A stretch of 64,000 nt of DNA, from the NCBI RefSeq assembly GCF_021026095.1, contig NZ_JAJNCU010000003.1:310001-374000 (forward strand), given 5' to 3'. A model generated the notes under the pieces. That model had not been told where the DNA came from, did no database searches, and was given only the letters and a program-made list of their open reading frames with translations. Source of the DNA: Salinicoccus halitifaciens. Lineage in GTDB: Bacteria; Bacillota; Bacilli; Staphylococcales; Salinicoccaceae. Below are positions 52,909 to 62,897 of this stretch, one piece after another (the first letter of the stretch is position 1; every line of letters begins with the position of its first letter). Position numbers and translations under genes: made by a program.

Positions 52909-55230
52909 TTATTCCTGTATCGGGATGCCTTCTGTAGTCACTTCTTCTGAGATGATGTATTCAAGTTCTTCGAATTGATAATGCACATGCTCAATTTCGC
53001 CTGTGAACTCGAAGTCCCCTTCATCTTCATAGGCCGGACTGACCGGATACAGGAGATCTCTGCCGACATCCAGCCCTTCAAATGCAATCTTGAACGGCAG
53101 CGTCTCGACATCAGCTTCACCGACAGGTTCGTCATTTATATATAACGTGCCTGTACCCTGATTGTCGCCGGTGTTTTCAAAGTTGTACCTGATTTCATTT
53201 GCCCCTGCCTCGATGCCGGATGAAATGGTGTAACGTTCTGCACCGTTGTTGTATTCATAATGCAGCTCGCCGTCTTGGACATAGAACGTGTAGCCGCTGT
53301 TCCTGTTTCCGAGCGCAAGCAGCACACCTTCATCGCCTTCATCCAATTCAATCGGAATCGTGATTTCATAATTACGGTCCAGGGTGAGAGGTGAGGCGGA
53401 TTCGCTCAAATGTGACATGCCTGGATAAAGCGTGAAGGACTCCCTCGCTCTTAAGTTATCTGCCGGTAAATTCCCGAGTCCGTCCAGGAAATTTTCGGAG
53501 AGCGGCAGGGCGCCGTTCTTCTCTGCCTCGACATGCCATATATCAATCAGATTATTCAACACTTCCGGATACTCATCCGAAATGTCATTGAGCTCTGAGA
53601 AATCACTGGTCTGGTCAAAGAGCTTCCACTCATCTTCTGAAAAGTCCGTTCCCGGCTCATGGACGGATACCGCTTTCCAGCCGTCATGGTAGATCGTCCT
53701 ATGGCCGCTGTGTTCAAAGTACTGGGTGTCTTTTCCTGTGAATGCCTCAGGATCATCGAAACTTGCACTGAAGCTGACGCCCGTGATCTCCATCTGTTCA
53801 GTATCGTTCATATATGCAGGCGGTTCAATGCCGAGGACATCATAAACCGTCGCCGTCAGGTCGCTGACATGTGTGAACTGGTCCCTGACCTCGCCCTTTG
53901 ATTCGATGCCTTCAGGCCAGTGGACGATCAAAGGCAGTCGTATGCCTCCGGCGTGGGTGGTGCCTTTAAATTCCTCGAATGGCGTGTTGCTGACCTGTGC
54001 CCAGCCGGCCGGATAATCACTGCCGCCCCGCTCGCCGCCGATTTCATCCATATTTTCATACATATGGTCGAAATCCTGGAGCACTTTGTTGTAGGCCATG
54101 GCCTGGTTCATCGTGCCCTGTTCCCCGCCTGAGAAGCTGGCGCCGTTATCGGAGATCAGCATGATGAGTGTGTTGTCCAGTTCACCCATATCCTCCAGGT
54201 GATTCATCAGCTTCCCGATCTGCTCATCGGTGTGGGTCAGGAACCCTGCGTAAGTCTCCATGAATCTTGCGTATAATTCCTGTTGTTCCTCATTCAGTTC
54301 ATCCCATGCAGCGATGCCGTCTGCGCGGGGCGCCAGTTCTGCGTCTTCAGGGATCACACCCAGCTCTTTCTGCCTTTCAAACCTTTCTTCCCTGATGACA
54401 TCCCAGCCTTTATCGTACTCACCTTCGTACATCTCGATATACTCTTCCGGCACCTGATGCGGCATATGCTGCGCGCCGAAACCGAGGTACATGAAGAATG
54501 GATCATCGGGACGCAGTGAGGCATGGTCGGTTATGTACTGGATGCCGTTTTCGACGATGTCTTCTGAGTAATGATAGTCTTCTACATCGGGCACCGGAGC
54601 AGGGCTGTTGTCCCTGAACAGTTCCGGACGGTACTGGTCTGAAGAATCTTCGAGGTTGCCGTAGTACCTGTGGAAGCCCCTGCCGAGCGGCCATCTGTCA
54701 TACGGGCCGGCCGGTGAAAGTTCAACGGTCGGTGTGATGTGCCACTTGCCGAGGCCGAAGTTGGTGTAGCCGTTCTCACCGAGCACTTCAGTGACGAACC
54801 CCGCTTCTTCAGGTATTTTGGCCCGGCTGTTCGGCTGACCTTCACCGAAGTCGAAGTTTGCCACATTCCCCATCCCGACAGCATGGTTGTTCCTGCCGGT
54901 CAATAACGAAGCGCGGGTGGGTGAACATACCGGCGATGTATGGAAGTTGTTGTATTTCAATCCGTTCTCGGCAATCGCATCAATGTTCTCTGTATCAATC
55001 TCGGAGCCGAAACTCCCAAGGTCGGAAAACCCGGCATCATCAAGGATGATGTACATGACGTTCGTCTTGTCTTCCGTGCCTTCCGTACCCTGATGGCCGG
55101 CACCGCCGCCTCCGGCAGCCCCTGCCGTTTCCCCTCCGAGCAGCAGAGCGGCTGAAAGTGCGAGTGTGCTGAGTTTTGCGAACTTACCGACATACTTTTT
55201 CCAAGGCTTGTCTTCTCTTTTAACGTTCAA
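52909..55230 (-). CDS. Secreted arylsulfatase
   Basis: 773 residues. A signal peptide (about 1-39, hydrophobic STLALSAALLL) leads to a type I sulfatase: metal ligands D64/D65 (ILDDAG) and the formylglycine site C102-S-P-T-R followed by ASLLTGRN. Later come GKWHI, PHQVPEEY and ISDNGA. A C-terminal beta-rich extension (about 600-770) looks like a carbohydrate- or laminin-G-like module. It should remove sulfate from an external ester. Activation needs the formylglycine-generating enzyme encoded just upstream. Confidence 0.93.
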   Translation of the reverse strand: MNVKREDKPWKKYVGKFAKLSTLALSAALLLGGETAGAAGGGGAGHQGTEGTEDKTNVMYIILDDAGFSDLGSFGSEIDTENIDAIAENGLKYNNFHTSPVCSPTRASLLTGRNNHAVGMGNVANFDFGEGQPNSRAKIPEEAGFVTEVLGENGYTNFGLGKWHITPTVELSPAGPYDRWPLGRGFHRYYGNLEDSSDQYRPELFRDNSPAPVPDVEDYHYSEDIVENGIQYITDHASLRPDDPFFMYLGFGAQHMPHQVPEEYIEMYEGEYDKGWDVIREERFERQKELGVIPEDAELAPRADGIAAWDELNEEQQELYARFMETYAGFLTHTDEQIGKLMNHLEDMGELDNTLIMLISDNGASFSGGEQGTMNQAMAYNKVLQDFDHMYENMDEIGGERGGSDYPAGWAQVSNTPFEEFKGTTHAGGIRLPLIVHWPEGIESKGEVRDQFTHVSDLTATVYDVLGIEPPAYMNDTEQMEITGVSFSASFDDPEAFTGKDTQYFEHSGHRTIYHDGWKAVSVHEPGTDFSEDEWKLFDQTSDFSELNDISDEYPEVLNNLIDIWHVEAEKNGALPLSENFLDGLGNLPADNLRARESFTLYPGMSHLSESASPLTLDRNYEITIPIELDEGDEGVLLALGNRNSGYTFYVQDGELHYEYNNGAERYTISSGIEAGANEIRYNFENTGDNQGTGTLYINDEPVGEADVETLPFKIAFEGLDVGRDLLYPVSPAYEDEGDFEFTGEIEHVHYQFEELEYIISEEVTTEGIPIQE

Positions 55231-55272
55231 ATGTATTTCCCCCTGTTTTATGATTGAGCTCTGAAAGTCTTC

Positions 55273-56178
55273 CTAAACATCCGACACACAACGGAATCCT
55301 ATGTTCCCCGAAGCGCTGTCCGGTGTGTTCTGTGATCTTGCGGCCACCCTGTAGCGGTTGCAGTAGGACTCGTGGCAAAGGTATGATCCCCCTTTCATCA
55401 CACGGAATTCACCGGATTTCGGACCCTTGGGGTCCTTTCTTCCTCCCCTTTTATGCACGCTTTTGGAAAACCGGTCCGAGCACCACTCCCAGACGTTGCC
55501 TGTGATGTTGTACAGGCCGTAGCCGTTGGGAGGGAACGAGACGGCAGGCGCAGTCCCCTTATAGCCGTCTTCAGCCGTATTGTTTTTCGGGAATTCCCCC
55601 TGCCATATATTGCATAAATGTTCGCCTTCAGGCGTGAGTTCATCGCCCCACGGAAATTTTTTGCGCTCGAGACCGCCGCGCGCGGCGAATTCCCATTCAG
55701 CCTCCGTCGGCAGCCTTTTCCCGGCCCATTTTGTGTAGGCATTGGCATCATTCCAGGATACGTGCACGACCGGGTGGTCCATCCTGTTTTCGATATTGGA
55801 ATCCGGGCCTTCCGGATGTTTCCAGTATGCCCCCTGAACGACGAGCCACCACGGCGTCTGCTGAATCATCCTTTTGATCTTCCTCTTCGTCCGTTCACTG
55901 ACGAACTGATAAAAGACGAAGGACCATCCGAATGCCTCCGCCTCCGTCACATAACCCGTCTCCTCCACAAACGCCTGAAACTCCCGGTTGGTGACGGTAT
56001 GTACATCCATATAAAACGGGCTGACTTCAATTTTCTTCGAAGGCCCTTCCCCGTCCTGCGGATAGCCCTCCTTGCCGTTGGTGCCCATGAAGAAGCGCCC
56101 GCCGGGGATGTAAATCTGATCATTACTTTTTGTTCTTGGTGAAGCGGGCTTTATTTCCTCCACGGGTGTCTGGGTCAT
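55273..56178 (-). CDS. Formylglycine-generating enzyme (sulfatase-modifying)
   Basis: 301 residues, SUMF1/FGE fold. YIPGGRFFMGTN opens the domain, and the two active-site cysteines lie in SYLCHESYCNRYR, followed by AARSQNTPDSASGNIGFRC; both are kept as in true copper-dependent FGEs. It oxidises the sulfatase Cys to formylglycine in the cytoplasm before export. The ATG at 56178 follows GAGAGG; an in-frame GTG at 56247 is less likely. It is first in a two-gene operon with the sulfatase. Confidence 0.92.
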   Translation of the reverse strand: MTQTPVEEIKPASPRTKSNDQIYIPGGRFFMGTNGKEGYPQDGEGPSKKIEVSPFYMDVHTVTNREFQAFVEETGYVTEAEAFGWSFVFYQFVSERTKRKIKRMIQQTPWWLVVQGAYWKHPEGPDSNIENRMDHPVVHVSWNDANAYTKWAGKRLPTEAEWEFAARGGLERKKFPWGDELTPEGEHLCNIWQGEFPKNNTAEDGYKGTAPAVSFPPNGYGLYNITGNVWEWCSDRFSKSVHKRGGRKDPKGPKSGEFRVMKGGSYLCHESYCNRYRVAARSQNTPDSASGNIGFRCVSDV

Positions 56179-56398
56179 TGTACCTCTCACACCCGAAATA
56201 TCTTTTCTGTTCACGCTGCAGCATGCTGATCGCTCTATCGCTTCCACTTCCTTTCGAATAACTTATTGAAAACGCTATCAATTCAGATAATTCAAATAAA
56301 AGCATACTCATCATCAGTTGGCATATCTACGTATGTTTAGTACTAAAACATTAATAATATTAGTACTTTTAATTCTAATATGTAAAAAGAGTACAAAT

Positions 56399-56425
56399 TA
56401 AAAAAGCTTCCCGAAGGAAGCTTTT
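56399..56425. terminator. Terminator of the alcohol dehydrogenase gene
   Basis: AAAAGCTTCC and GGAAGCTTTT with a CGAA loop; T-rich on the minus strand. Confidence 0.88.
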
Positions 56426-56435
56426 CTCTCTATAT

Positions 56436-57404
56436 TTACTTTTCATCATCATAAATGGCGACCAGCCTGCCCTGGACTTCGCCGCGGGCGAGTCTCTCGA
56501 TCCCTTCCGGGATTTCGTCAGGGGTGATCTCCGACAGTGTCGGTGACAAATCTCCTGAAGCCATCAAGTCATAGATTGCTGCGATGTCTTCCTTGTTGCC
56601 GCCGACTGAAGCCAGCAGCTGTTTTTTATTGACGATGAAATCCGTCACGTTGATCGTCGTCTGCAGTTTACCCATGCCGACCAGCACGACCGTGCCTCCT
56701 GGTCTCACTGTCTCGAGGGCTTTGGAAGTCGTGACGTCAAATCCTGCATAGTCGACGACAAGGTCCAGCTCTTTATCGGCGAGTTCCGAAATATCGGATA
56801 CAACCTCTTTGGCACCGATTTTTTTCGCCAGTTCCTGGGCCCTCTCAGAAGTATCGACTGCATAGATGTCTTCGATACCCTGGGCGACTGCTGCCTGCAG
56901 TGCGAACTGACCGAGGCCGCCGATGCCGATCAATGCAATCTTCATGCCCTTTTCGGCTTTACCTCTTGTGAACAGTGCGTGGTAGGATGTCATACCGGCA
57001 TCCGTCGCTGAAGCAGCCTGTTCGATGGATAATTCATCCGGCACCGGAACGAGGTCGGATGCAGGCGCATGGATGTGCGTACCGAATCCGCCGTCGTAGG
57101 CATAGCCCGGTGCAAGACCAGACGGCCCGGTCGGACATATGGCCACGCGGTCGCCTTCCTTGAAGTCCGTCACACCTTCACCGACTTCGATGATGGTGCC
57201 TGCGTTCTCATGTCCCATGATGACCGGGGCATTCATTAAAGCCATCCAGCCTTCGTCTTCCATCGTACCAACGTCAGAGTGGCATAAGCCCACCGCCCCT
57301 GTCTTGATGACGACGTGGTCCTTCTCCGCTTTCGGAGTCTCTTTTTCGACCATTTCGAGTGGTTCGTGTGTTTTAGTGAATTGCCAACCTTTAATTTCAA
57401 ACAC
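56436..57404 (-). CDS. Zinc-dependent alcohol dehydrogenase
   Basis: About 320 residues. The catalytic zinc ligands are in GLCHSDVG and GHENAG; the NAD(P) fold has GIGGLGQFALQ. The structural zinc lobe with four cysteines is absent, so it belongs to the shorter class. It oxidises or reduces an unspecified alcohol/aldehyde. The long frame upstream is a shadow of the pirin gene. The family normally begins MKxWQFTKTHEP; here that position is an ATT codon at 57395, with AGGAAG eight bases upstream. The GTG at 57404 is the nearest standard start but overlaps the Shine-Dalgarno sequence. Confidence 0.88.
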   Translation of the reverse strand: MFEIKGWQFTKTHEPLEMVEKETPKAEKDHVVIKTGAVGLCHSDVGTMEDEGWMALMNAPVIMGHENAGTIIEVGEGVTDFKEGDRVAICPTGPSGLAPGYAYDGGFGTHIHAPASDLVPVPDELSIEQAASATDAGMTSYHALFTRGKAEKGMKIALIGIGGLGQFALQAAVAQGIEDIYAVDTSERAQELAKKIGAKEVVSDISELADKELDLVVDYAGFDVTTSKALETVRPGGTVVLVGMGKLQTTINVTDFIVNKKQLLASVGGNKEDIAAIYDLMASGDLSPTLSEITPDEIPEGIERLARGEVQGRLVAIYDDEK

Positions 57405-57554
57405 TTCCTTTCTGATGATGAATTTTATAAGATTCAACACTTTAATGATTCCCTTAATCTGTTTTTTAAAACATACAGGCGGGTGACCTACGGGGCTTGA
57501 TTGTCCGGGAAAAGGGAATAACAAATTAAAGCCTATCATTTTAAGGAGGATATT

Positions 57555-58319
57555 ATGCATATATTGAGAAATGACCAGTACTTCCGCTACGGGGATGAAG
57601 ACTTTCAGGTGCACACGAAGCGGCCGGGCCTGATATTCCAGGATTTCGACCGTGAAGATTATGCCTTCGGTCCTTTGAGCCGGATCGATCATGTCCATCT
57701 GTCGCAGGATTATCTCATAAAGATGCACCTGCATCATAATGATGAAATAATGAGCTACATTTACAAAGGTGAAATGCGCCATCGCGACACGGAGGATAAT
57801 GAAGTGGTGCTGACACCGGAGCGGCTGATGGTGATGAACGCCGGCCGTGAGTTTTATCATGAGGAATCCACACCGGATGCGGGCAATGAAATGCTGCAGA
57901 TACTGATTCGTCCGGAAAAGGAGGACCTCGAGCCCGATGTGCAGTTCTGGGAGCGTGAAATCAGGGATGATGCGGAATGGAATCTGATTGCGGGGCCTGC
58001 CTCCATGGATCCGCCAATGCGCATAAGGAATGAAGTGGCAGTGTTCGACGTGCATGGGAAGGCGGGTGACGAACCCGCCCTGCCCCGGGAAGAAGCCATG
58101 ACACCATGGCTCTATGTAATGGACGGCAGTGTTGAGATCCCGGGAGACGCGCTTAATAAAGGTGATGCAGTCACCGGCAGCCGTGAAGAATTGACATCGA
58201 TCAAACTGAAGGAAGACTCGACGCTTGTGCTGTTCCTCGTCGACCTGGATGCACCGATGACATTGAAAGGCAATTTCAGTGGCCATAAGAGGAATAATAT
58301 GAAAAGATATGGGAAATAG
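57555..58319 (+). CDS. Pirin-family cupin protein
   Basis: 254 residues, two cupin domains. The first carries the metal-binding set in KMHLHHNDEIMSYIYKGEM (HxH, late His and Glu). Pirins include quercetinases and redox-linked regulators; no specific role is assigned. AAGGAGG precedes the ATG. The second cstB copy begins 41 bp after the stop in the same direction. Confidence 0.85.
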   Translation: MHILRNDQYFRYGDEDFQVHTKRPGLIFQDFDREDYAFGPLSRIDHVHLSQDYLIKMHLHHNDEIMSYIYKGEMRHRDTEDNEVVLTPERLMVMNAGREFYHEESTPDAGNEMLQILIRPEKEDLEPDVQFWEREIRDDAEWNLIAGPASMDPPMRIRNEVAVFDVHGKAGDEPALPREEAMTPWLYVMDGSVEIPGDALNKGDAVTGSREELTSIKLKEDSTLVLFLVDLDAPMTLKGNFSGHKRNNMKRYGK

Positions 58320-58360
58320 GATCACACTGCCCAATCAAAAAATCCAAGGAGTGCATTCAA

Positions 58361-59722
58361 ATGTTCTTTAAACAATTCTTTGATAAGAAACTCGCACAGA
58401 ATTCCTATATGGTCGCGTGTCAGATGACGAAGGAAGCAATCATCATCGACCCGAAACGCGTCCTCGACGAGTACAGTGAAACGGCGGAAGCGGAAGGTTT
58501 CGATATCACCCATGTCACCGAGACGCATATCCATGCCGACTTCGCATCGGGGCTCCGTGATGCGGCAAAACGCTTCGGCGCGACGGCTTATGTATCCGGT
58601 GAAGGCGGTGATGACTGGCAGTAAGAGAACATGCCGGAAGATGCCGTCTACCTGAAAGACGGGGATATCATCAATGTCGGTAACGTCGAACTCAAAGTCA
58701 TCCATACGCCCGGTCATACGCCTGAAAGCATCTCTTTCATGCTGACCGACCGCGGCGCCGGGAGTGATGAGCCGATGGGCATCTTCACAGGAGATTTCCT
58801 CTTCGTCGGCGACATCGGCCGGCCGGATCTGCTCGAGGAAGCCGCCAAAATGGAAGGCACGACTGAAGAAGGCGCCAATGCGATGTTCGATTCCCTGCAG
58901 AAAATAAAAGACCATCCTGAATTTCTGCAGGTATGGCCGGGACACGGGGCAGGCAGCGCATGCGGTAAGTCACTCGGTGCCGTCCCGTTATCCACCCTTG
59001 GATATGAATTCAGGAACAACTGGGTCTTTGAATATGAGGATAAAGATGCATTCATCAAGGAATTGACGAGTGATCAGCCCGAACCGCCCAGCTACTTTGC
59101 GCAGATGAAGAAGGTCAACAAGGAAGGCCTGCCTGAATTCAAAGTGAAGGAAGTTGAAGTGGGCACACCGGATGAACTGCCCGGCCAGCTGTTTGATTTG
59201 AGAAGTAAGGAAGCATTCAAAAAAGGATTTAAAAAAGGCGCCATCAATATTCCATACAATGACAAATTCCTTCAGTTTGCAGGATGGTACGTGGATTATG
59301 ATCAGCCGATGACGGTCATTGCCAAGCCTGAAGACAGTAAAAGGCTTCAGAAAGACCTCGCATCCATCGGCTTCGACAACCTCAGGCTGATTGTGCCTGA
59401 AGACGAGGCAGACAGATATTTCGATGATTCATATGAAAACGTGTCAGTTGAGGACTTTATTCATAATCATGAGGAAAAGAAGATTCTTGACGTCCGGGCG
59501 AGGTCCGAATATGAGGCAGGCAATGTGGAGAACGCCCATCATATCCATTTCGGCCATCTCGATGAAAAAGAAGTGCCGTTCGATAAAGACGATACGATCC
59601 ATGTCCACTGCCAGTCCGGCATACGGTCGGCCATCGCAATGAGTGCACTCAAAGCCCGCGGTTATAACAATGTCGTGAATATAGATAAAGGCTACGCAGG
59701 CATTAAAAAAGCGATGAACTGA
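58361..59722 (+). pseudogene. cstB: Second CstB copy with an in-frame stop
   Basis: Residue for residue this parallels the CstB at 46365, with all domains and active-site motifs (THIHADFASGLRD, GHTPESI, HCQSGIRS). At 58622-58624 a TAA replaces the TAT (Tyr) codon of the other copy, after DWQ. The rest of the frame is open to 59722 and could only be made by reinitiation at ATG 58631 or by read-through. Many silent differences separate the two copies, so the duplication or import is old and the nonsense change recent. The RBS and leader match those of copy one. Confidence 0.88.
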
Positions 59723-59750
59723 TGGGCATCACCGTTACACATCGAATGAA

Positions 59751-59779
59751 AAAGAGGAACTTTTTTAAAGTTCCTCTTT
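59751..59779. terminator. Bidirectional terminator
   Basis: AAAGAGGAACTTT and AAAGTTCCTCTTT form a 13-bp stem between the cstB copy and the next minus-strand gene. Confidence 0.9.
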
Positions 59780-59786
59780 AATGTGT

Positions 59787-60158
59787 TTAGAATAACACCA
59801 TGGATATATATAATGTCAGGACCATGAAAAACATCGAAGAAGCGATCCCCGTGACCACTCCGGGAACAAGGATCGATCTTTTTGAAACGGAATTCCTGAT
59901 CAAAAAGACTGCAGCAATCAGGCTGCTGATGAGCCAGAGGACCATGAATTGAAAAGTGACATCTTCAATGTTTGAGATGGATGACAAAAAGTCGCTGTAA
60001 GCGATATAAATATAAAATGCGATCGCCAGCACCAGGATGATGGTACTGTATAAGTAATGGAAAAATGGCTCTTCCTTATTGATTGACTTCCTGACCCCGG
60101 CTGCGAGCAGATAAAGTCCGGCAGATGTGATTATGAATAATAATATGGCTAACAACAA
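59787..60158 (-). CDS. Small four-helix membrane protein, unknown
   Basis: 123 residues with four hydrophobic segments (about 3-22, 35-55, 67-88, 97-120). No family recognised. It stands between two terminators, so it is transcribed alone. Confidence 0.65.
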   Translation of the reverse strand: MLLAILLFIITSAGLYLLAAGVRKSINKEEPFFHYLYSTIILVLAIAFYIYIAYSDFLSSISNIEDVTFQFMVLWLISSLIAAVFLIRNSVSKRSILVPGVVTGIASSMFFMVLTLYISMVLF

Positions 60159-60280
60159 AACACCTCTTATATGCTAAAAGTTCCTTACTTTAAATGATAT
60201 CTTATCCGGAGATAAACTTCAGGGAGGATATCCATTCTTTTATGAACGATATATGACGTTTCATCTCTGGACACCGGTGC

Positions 60281-60322
60281 ATTAAAGAAGCATCCATACA
60301 ATTCTATGGATGCTTCTTTAAT
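60281..60322. terminator. Terminator of the sulP-uspA operon
   Basis: An 18-bp perfect stem (ATTAAAGAAGCATCCATA and complement) with a 6-nt loop. Confidence 0.9.
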
Positions 60323-60324
60323 GA

Positions 60325-60735
60325 TTATTTGACGATCATGACAGGGGCGTTTACGCGTTTGGCGACTTTGTGGCTGACACCCCCCATGACCATTTCCTGA
60401 AGGGTGTTCAGTCCCCTGCTGCCGAGGACGACGACACCATAACTGCCTGCATTTGCGAAATCGACGACCGTCTGTGCCGGCGTACCATGCTCGAACTTTA
60501 TCTTGTACGTGACATCATTTTCATCATAAAGGGCGATGATATCGGAGAGTTTCGCCTTCCTGTTGAAGGTGCTGCCTTCCCCGTGAAGCACTTCATCTTT
60601 TGAATCCTCCGCGTCGATGACATTGAGGATCGTCACCGTGGTGCCCTCCCCGATGAAGTTCAGCGTCTGCTGTGCTGCCCTGTAACTGTTGTCCGAACCG
60701 TCTGCTGCAAGTAAAATTGACTGATACATTTTCAT
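60325..60735 (-). CDS. Universal stress protein (UspA)
   Basis: 136 residues, UspA fold with the ATP-binding pattern G-2x-G-9x-G(S/T): VVLGSRGLNTLQEMVMGGVS. N-terminal ILLAADGSDNSYRA holds the other conserved Asp. It follows the SulP gene by nine bases with AAAGGAGG before the ATG and probably relates to its operation or stress control. Confidence 0.92.
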   Translation of the reverse strand: MKMYQSILLAADGSDNSYRAAQQTLNFIGEGTTVTILNVIDAEDSKDEVLHGEGSTFNRKAKLSDIIALYDENDVTYKIKFEHGTPAQTVVDFANAGSYGVVVLGSRGLNTLQEMVMGGVSHKVAKRVNAPVMIVK

Positions 60736-60744
60736 CTTCCTCCT

Positions 60745-62196
60745 TTATGTGAGGTGCTGTTCATTGAGCTGGCTGAGTTCTTTGACGATTTTCCGGCTGT
60801 CTTTATTCATTTGGCTGACATAAACGGTATTCCCTTTTTCTTCGAACTTCCTGACGATGGTGTCGACTGCATCGACTGCCGAATCATCCCATAGATGGGC
60901 GCCTCCAAAATCGAGATGTATATCTTTATCATACTTTTGGAACTCGATTTGTTCAATCGTCGTATCGATGGAAGCGAAAAAGATCTGGCCGACGAAGCGG
61001 AGTGTGATTGCATCGGCCGTCTCTTCAAGATGCACATCCACTTTTGAAATTTTCGTCGCGAAGAACAATGCACTGAATATGACACCGGCGACGACTCCAA
61101 TGGCAAGGTTGTCCGTCACGAGGACGATGAGCACCGTGATCACCATAACGAAGGCGTCCGTCCTTGGGGCTTTTGCCATGAACCGGAAAGAACCCCAGTC
61201 GAATGTGCCGATGGAGACCATGACCATGATGCCTGCTAAGATCGGCATCGGGATCTGCACGACCCATTCCCCAAGGACGATGATCATGAACATCAATACG
61301 ACACCGGCTGTGAATGTCGACAGCCTGGTCGTTGCACCGGATCTCACGTTGATGACCGACTGGCCGATCATTGCACAGCCCCCCATGCCGCCGAAGAAAC
61401 CTGTGACGAAGTTCGCGATGCCCTGTCCGCGGGATTCCCTGTTTTTACTGCTGTATGTGTCTGTCGCATTATCGACGATGCGTGCAGTCAATAAAGTCTC
61501 GACAAGCCCCACGACCGCCATGGACAATGAAAAAGGCAGTATGATCATGAGTGTTTCCATGGTGAACGGCACATCCGGGATGAAGAAGCTCGGAAGCGAC
61601 CGTTCGATCGTACCGAGGTCGCCGACCGTACCCACATTGGCACCGAAGGCGATATAGATGCCGGTCAGCACCACAAGCGCAATCAGCGGTGCCGGAATCT
61701 TCTTGAAGAAACGCGGCAATATATATAAAATCAACAATGTAGCGATCAGGTAGATATATGTATCTATCGAGATGCCGAAAATATGTTCAAGCTGCGACAT
61801 GAAGATCATGATGGCCAGTGCATTGACGAAACCGATCATGACAGAGTTCGGGATGAATTTCATCAGCTTCCCGACTTTGAGTATGCCGAGTATAATCTGT
61901 ATGACACCCATCAGAATCGTGGCGGCAAGCAGATAATCGACGCCGTATTCACTGACCAGCGGCACGACCAGGAGTGCGATCGCCCCTGTCGCTGCGGAAA
62001 TCATCGCAGGGCGTCCGCCGACGAACGAGATGATCACTGCAATAAGGAATGACGCATACAGTCCGACCATTGGATCGACCCCTGCAATGATCGAGAAGGC
62101 GATGGCTTCCGGAATCAGGGCGAGTGCAACGACGATTCCGGCCATTATATTGGTGCCCGGATCGGTCAGCCACTCCCTTTTAAACTTTTCTACCAT
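60745..62196 (-). CDS. SulP-family anion permease with STAS domain
   Basis: 483 residues. About 11-12 membrane segments ([19 protein letters not shown] is the SulP entry motif) and a short C-terminal STAS domain (about 390-475). SulP proteins take up sulfate, bicarbonate or other anions. In operon with uspA, and in a window with sulfatase and persulfide oxidation genes, sulfate is a reasonable guess but bicarbonate cannot be excluded. AGGAAGTG precedes the ATG. Confidence 0.9.
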   Translation of the reverse strand: MVEKFKREWLTDPGTNIMAGIVVALALIPEAIAFSIIAGVDPMVGLYASFLIAVIISFVGGRPAMISAATGAIALLVVPLVSEYGVDYLLAATILMGVIQIILGILKVGKLMKFIPNSVMIGFVNALAIMIFMSQLEHIFGISIDTYIYLIATLLILYILPRFFKKIPAPLIALVVLTGIYIAFGANVGTVGDLGTIERSLPSFFIPDVPFTMETLMIILPFSLSMAVVGLVETLLTARIVDNATDTYSSKNRESRGQGIANFVTGFFGGMGGCAMIGQSVINVRSGATTRLSTFTAGVVLMFMIIVLGEWVVQIPMPILAGIMVMVSIGTFDWGSFRFMAKAPRTDAFVMVITVLIVLVTDNLAIGVVAGVIFSALFFATKISKVDVHLEETADAITLRFVGQIFFASIDTTIEQIEFQKYDKDIHLDFGGAHLWDDSAVDAVDTIVRKFEEKGNTVYVSQMNKDSRKIVKELSQLNEQHLT

Positions 62197-62326
62197 AATT
62201 TAATACACTTCCTACTCTATAAATTGACTAAAGTCATTATAGCAGAAAAGTTTCATATGTATACCCCTTTTTGAGAAAAGCATGATGCAGTCATGTTATA
62301 ATATTGTAAAGACTGGAGGCCTTCCG

Positions 62327-62866
62327 ATGAAATACGGATACATAAGACCTGTTGAATTATATGACGATGTTGAAGGTCAGAAGAAAAAAATCCTTGAATA
62401 TACCGGGCATCTGTTCATTGAAGCACATGCCGACAATAAAAAGAGGACGGCACTTGAAGAGCTGCTGGAGACACTGGAGGACGGCGATGAATTATTTGTC
62501 ACCGATTTTTGCGTCCTTGCGGATTCAACGAAACAGCTTGTCGATATCATCGACTCATGTATGGATAAATCCGTGAAGATACGCATACTCAACCCCGATA
62601 TTCTGGTGGATGCCGGGACTCAGTACAGTTTCCAGAAAATCCTGAACGAAATCTCCAACTTCCAGAGCGATGCCGTGAAGTTCAGGACACAGTTGGGTGT
62701 GAGCAAGGCAATCAAAGACGGCAAAAAGATGGGACGGCCGAGACGGAGCGATGACAATATAAAGAAAGCCGTCGAAATGTACATGTCGAAGCAGTATACG
62801 CTTGATGAAATCAAGGAGAAAACGAACATCAGCAGAGCGACACTATACAGGCACCTGGAAAGCTGA
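62327..62866 (+). CDS. Serine-recombinase-like protein lacking catalytic residues
   Basis: 179 residues. The resolvase fold is recognisable: start MKYGYIRPVEL, IDSCMDKSVKIRIL, the long E-helix (FQKILNEISNFQSDAVKFRTQLGVSKAI), a GRPRR hinge and a C-terminal helix-turn-helix (YTLDEIKEKTNISRATLYRHL). The catalytic Ser of YxRVS is Val9 here, and the DRLGRS arginines are replaced (CVLADS). It cannot cut DNA by the known mechanism and is more likely a DNA-binding protein. GGAGG precedes the ATG at 62327. Confidence 0.85.
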   Translation: MKYGYIRPVELYDDVEGQKKKILEYTGHLFIEAHADNKKRTALEELLETLEDGDELFVTDFCVLADSTKQLVDIIDSCMDKSVKIRILNPDILVDAGTQYSFQKILNEISNFQSDAVKFRTQLGVSKAIKDGKKMGRPRRSDDNIKKAVEMYMSKQYTLDEIKEKTNISRATLYRHLES

Positions 62867-62897
62867 ACACCATATCAAGACTATCGGAAGTGATCGG

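Noticed and set aside
57405-58334. N-terminal extension of the alcohol dehydrogenase frame
   Set aside because: This part is antisense to the pirin gene and resembles no protein; family length fits a start near 57395.
62252-62275. CstR half-site before the SulP gene
   Set aside because: GTATACCCC occurs without an inverted partner.
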